DNA from: Mycolicibacterium alvei
GTDB lineage: Bacteria > Actinomycetota > Actinomycetes > Mycobacteriales > Mycobacteriaceae
Length of the DNA: 64,000 bases
Reading direction: 5' to 3'
Assembly: GCF_010727325.1 (NCBI RefSeq)
Contig: NZ_AP022565.1
Location: 2,170,001 to 2,234,000 of the forward strand
In this document: positions 62,137-64,000 of the stretch, piece by piece
How the letters are laid out: every line of letters starts with the position of its first letter
Position numbering within the stretch: the first letter of the stretch is position 1
The notes under the pieces: generated by a model
Database searches by the model: none
The model's input: the letters and a program-made list of their open reading frames with translations, nothing else
Told to the model about the DNA's origin: nothing
Program-made: the position numbers and the translations under genes

Positions 62137-63357
62137 ATGACCGACATTCAGGCTGAAGCTCAGCGCCGCGCCGAGGTGGACCTCGACCACCATTCGCCGG
62201 AGTTCCGTGAAGACCCCTACGGCAAGTTCCGGCAGATGCGCGAGTCCGGCTGTCCGGTGGCTCATTCCGACCATTACGAAGGCTTCTGGGCGCTCACCGA
62301 CTACGCCTCCGTGTTCGAAGCCGCTCGCGACGACGCGTTGTTCAACTCCTATCCGTCGGTAGGTGTGCCGGCCAGCGATTTTCCGCTGCCGATCCTGCCG
62401 ATCGAGTCCGATCCGCCGGAGACCCAAGAGTTGCGCGAGGTGACCCTCAAGCGATTCTCCCCAGGCTCCGCAGAGCGGTTTCGGGAGGGCGCGATCGAGA
62501 TGACCAACGAGGCGATCGACGCGTTCATCGAGCGTGGAGAATGTGATCTCGTCGGCGAGCTGACCACGCCGCTGCCTGCCCGATTGATCCTGCGTCTGTT
62601 GAAATTTGACGAGTCGCGCGCGATGGACTGGGTGCACTGGGTACACACGACGGTGCACGACCGCGCCCACGACCCGGAGAAGGCCGGAGCCGCAGGCATG
62701 GAGATGTTCGGCGAGATCGTCAAGCACATGACCGAGCGGCGCGCGCAGGGCCTCGGCGATGACCTGTTCAGCGATATCCTGCGCGGCACATTGAACGGTC
62801 AGCCGCTCGACGACGGCCAGATCACCATGTACACGGTGCTGATGATGCTGGGCGGAATGGACACCACCAGCGGATTCACCGGCAACGTACTGCTTCGGCT
62901 GTGCAAGGACGCTGAGCTGCGGGAAAAGTTCATCGCCGACCCCAGCCTGATCAAGAAGTCCACCGACGAATTGCTGCGGCTGTACTCTCCCACTCTGGGA
63001 CTGGCCCGCACCGTCTCACACGACGCCGAATTCCACGGCCAACCGCTGTGCCAGGGTGACCGGGCAATTCTGATGTGGGCGGCCGCCAACCGCGACCCAG
63101 CCATGTTCGAAAACCCCGACCAGTTGGACCTTGACCGATCGAATGCCAAGAAGCACATGGCATTCGGCATCGGTATGCACCGATGCCTCGGTTCGCACTA
63201 CGCGAAAATGATGTTCGACGTGATGCTCACCCAGATTCTGTCGCGTCTGCCGGACTTCCAATTGGCCGGTGAGGCAAAGCTGTTCGAGGACGCAGGTGAG
63301 GTGTACGCAGTGCGCGAGTTGCCGGTGACATTCGCGCCCGGCCGACGGTCGAGCTGA
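62137..63357 (+). CDS. Cytochrome P450
   Basis: 406 residues from the ATG at 62137; GTG 62131 is closer to the AAGGGAG site. Motifs: I-helix LGGMDTTSG (238-246), ExxR ELLR (278-281) and heme loop FGIGMHRCLG with Cys350. The usual acidic residue before Thr is present (D242). Family not assigned. Its frame is open upstream through the Ltp gene. A ligase gene starts almost at its stop. Its ferredoxin is probably the gene at 44209 or another outside the window. Confidence 0.93.
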   Translation: MTDIQAEAQRRAEVDLDHHSPEFREDPYGKFRQMRESGCPVAHSDHYEGFWALTDYASVFEAARDDALFNSYPSVGVPASDFPLPILPIESDPPETQELREVTLKRFSPGSAERFREGAIEMTNEAIDAFIERGECDLVGELTTPLPARLILRLLKFDESRAMDWVHWVHTTVHDRAHDPEKAGAAGMEMFGEIVKHMTERRAQGLGDDLFSDILRGTLNGQPLDDGQITMYTVLMMLGGMDTTSGFTGNVLLRLCKDAELREKFIADPSLIKKSTDELLRLYSPTLGLARTVSHDAEFHGQPLCQGDRAILMWAAANRDPAMFENPDQLDLDRSNAKKHMAFGIGMHRCLGSHYAKMMFDVMLTQILSRLPDFQLAGEAKLFEDAGEVYAVRELPVTFAPGRRSS

Positions 63358-63359
63358 CA

Positions 63360-64000
63360 TTGGCGACTACTGTTGCCGGTCTGCTCGACGAGTGTGCGGC
63401 CGCCCGTCCGGATCGGCCGCTGCTGCGCGACACCGCCGGCGCGACACTGACGGTGTCACAGGTCGCCTCGATGTCGGCGACGGCCACGCGGTGGCTGTCG
63501 GACGCCGGCGTGCGGCCAGGTATGACAGTGGCCTGGCAGTTGCCCTCGCACGTCACGGCAGCCGTAGTGATGTTGGCACTGTCTCGGATGCCCGTTACCC
63601 AGGCACCGGTGCTCCACCTCTATCGCCGACGGGAGGTGAGCACCGCCCTCGATGTTGCACGCGCCGATATCCTGTTGGTCGACAAGACGACTGCCGATAA
63701 CGCCCCTGCCGGCATCACCACCGTTGTCCTACCCGACGACATCCTCGGACGACTACCTGCTGAGCGGGAACCACACCCAGAGCTCGATGCCCCACGCGCA
63801 GCGACAGATCCGCGCTGGGTGTACTTCACCTCGGGCACCACAGGCCGCCCCAAGGGCGTGGTGCATACCGATGCGACCCTGCTCAGCGCGTCGCGCGGAT
63901 ACGTGAGTCATCTCGGCCTCGGCAATCATCCGCAGGAAGTCGGGACCATCGCCTTCCCCATTGCTCACGTGGGAGGAATGGTCTACCTCGCGGCCGCGCT
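63360..64000 (+). CDS. Acyl-CoA synthetase, partial (runs off the right edge)
   Basis: About 213 codons of the N-terminal domain. The P-loop YFTSGTTGRPKGVVHTD (about 158-174) is canonical, and GTIAFPIAHVGGM follows. The start is uncertain: TTG 63360, 2 bp after the P450 stop, is the first candidate, since no ATG or GTG lies in frame nearby. It is the fifth acyl-CoA ligase of the window and shares an operon with the P450 and the Ltp gene. Confidence 0.85.
   Translation, partial: MATTVAGLLDECAAARPDRPLLRDTAGATLTVSQVASMSATATRWLSDAGVRPGMTVAWQLPSHVTAAVVMLALSRMPVTQAPVLHLYRRREVSTALDVARADILLVDKTTADNAPAGITTVVLPDDILGRLPAEREPHPELDAPRAATDPRWVYFTSGTTGRPKGVVHTDATLLSASRGYVSHLGLGNHPQEVGTIAFPIAHVGGMVYLAAA

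Overview
The window looks like a high-GC mycobacterial chromosome, most likely an environmental fast-grower of the Mycolicibacterium type. The evidence is a complete yrbEAB-mceABCDEF operon, luciferase-like (F420-type) oxidoreductases, a DUF732 secreted protein, many paralogous acyl-CoA synthetases, acyl-CoA dehydrogenases and SCP2-like thiolases, and many GTG starts in ATGA/GTGA-overlapping operons. No rRNA, tRNA, CRISPR array, prophage or intact insertion sequence was seen. Genus and family calls come from recalled motifs, not from searches.

Layout. 1-4202: a partial Gfo/Idh/MocA oxidoreductase (-), then a P450/enoyl-CoA hydratase/DUF35/SDR operon (+). 4357-6378: a small secreted protein, then about 1.6 kb without intact genes that holds a decayed transposase. 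6379-15738: an Mce importer operon whose YrbE proteins read like those of Mce4, the cholesterol importer; a 48-bp copy of part of the upstream SDR gene lies just after it. 15904-20360: LLM oxidoreductase, phosphotransferase-like protein, FAD monooxygenase, TetR and a SnoaL-like protein. 20372-26123 (-): two acyl-CoA dehydrogenases, an Ltp-type thiolase-like protein, an acyl-CoA ligase and a 3-hydroxyisobutyrate-dehydrogenase-like protein. 26248-28783 (-): hydrolase, hydratase and HpaI-type aldolase of a meta-cleavage lower pathway. 28983-40828 (+): Ltp/DUF35 pair, Rieske oxygenase alpha (frameshifted) and beta, acyl-CoA ligase, hydratase, aldehyde dehydrogenase, flavin reductase, acyl-CoA dehydrogenase, LLM enzyme, hydrolase and thioesterase. 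40841-48960: CoA transferase, TetR, hydratase, ferredoxin, acyl-CoA dehydrogenase, amidohydrolase and a tandem TetR fusion. 48939-49838: two secreted proteins. 49840-58923: acyl-CoA ligase, Ltp, MaoC, thiolase, an OB-fold protein without zinc cysteines, a DUF2889 protein, a KshA-like Rieske oxygenase, TetR and amidohydrolase. 58989-64000: acyl-CoA ligase, then Ltp, P450 and a partial acyl-CoA ligase.

How the parts may work together (inference). Mce would import a lipophilic compound, perhaps steroid- or isoprenoid-like. P450s, Rieske oxygenases and flavin or F420 enzymes would oxidise it. Ligases would form CoA thioesters, and dehydrogenases, hydratases and Ltp/DUF35 proteins would shorten branched chains, possibly by retro-aldol cleavage. 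The hydrolase/hydratase/aldolase set would finish a meta-cleaved ring. No extradiol ring-cleavage dioxygenase is visible, so the route is either completed elsewhere or unusual.

The strongest new signal is a 14-bp palindromic element, TGAC-R-N4-T-GTCA. It recurs, exactly or nearly, in front of genes from 0.75 to 57.6 kb. The best copy has 11-bp arms and lies between a TetR gene (56931-57533) and an amidohydrolase gene, which makes that TetR the leading candidate for a cluster-wide regulator. Other points of interest are a perfect 15-bp inverted repeat inside the start of a ligase gene, a C6-tract frameshift in the Rieske alpha gene, and three thiolase-like proteins without the nucleophilic cysteine.
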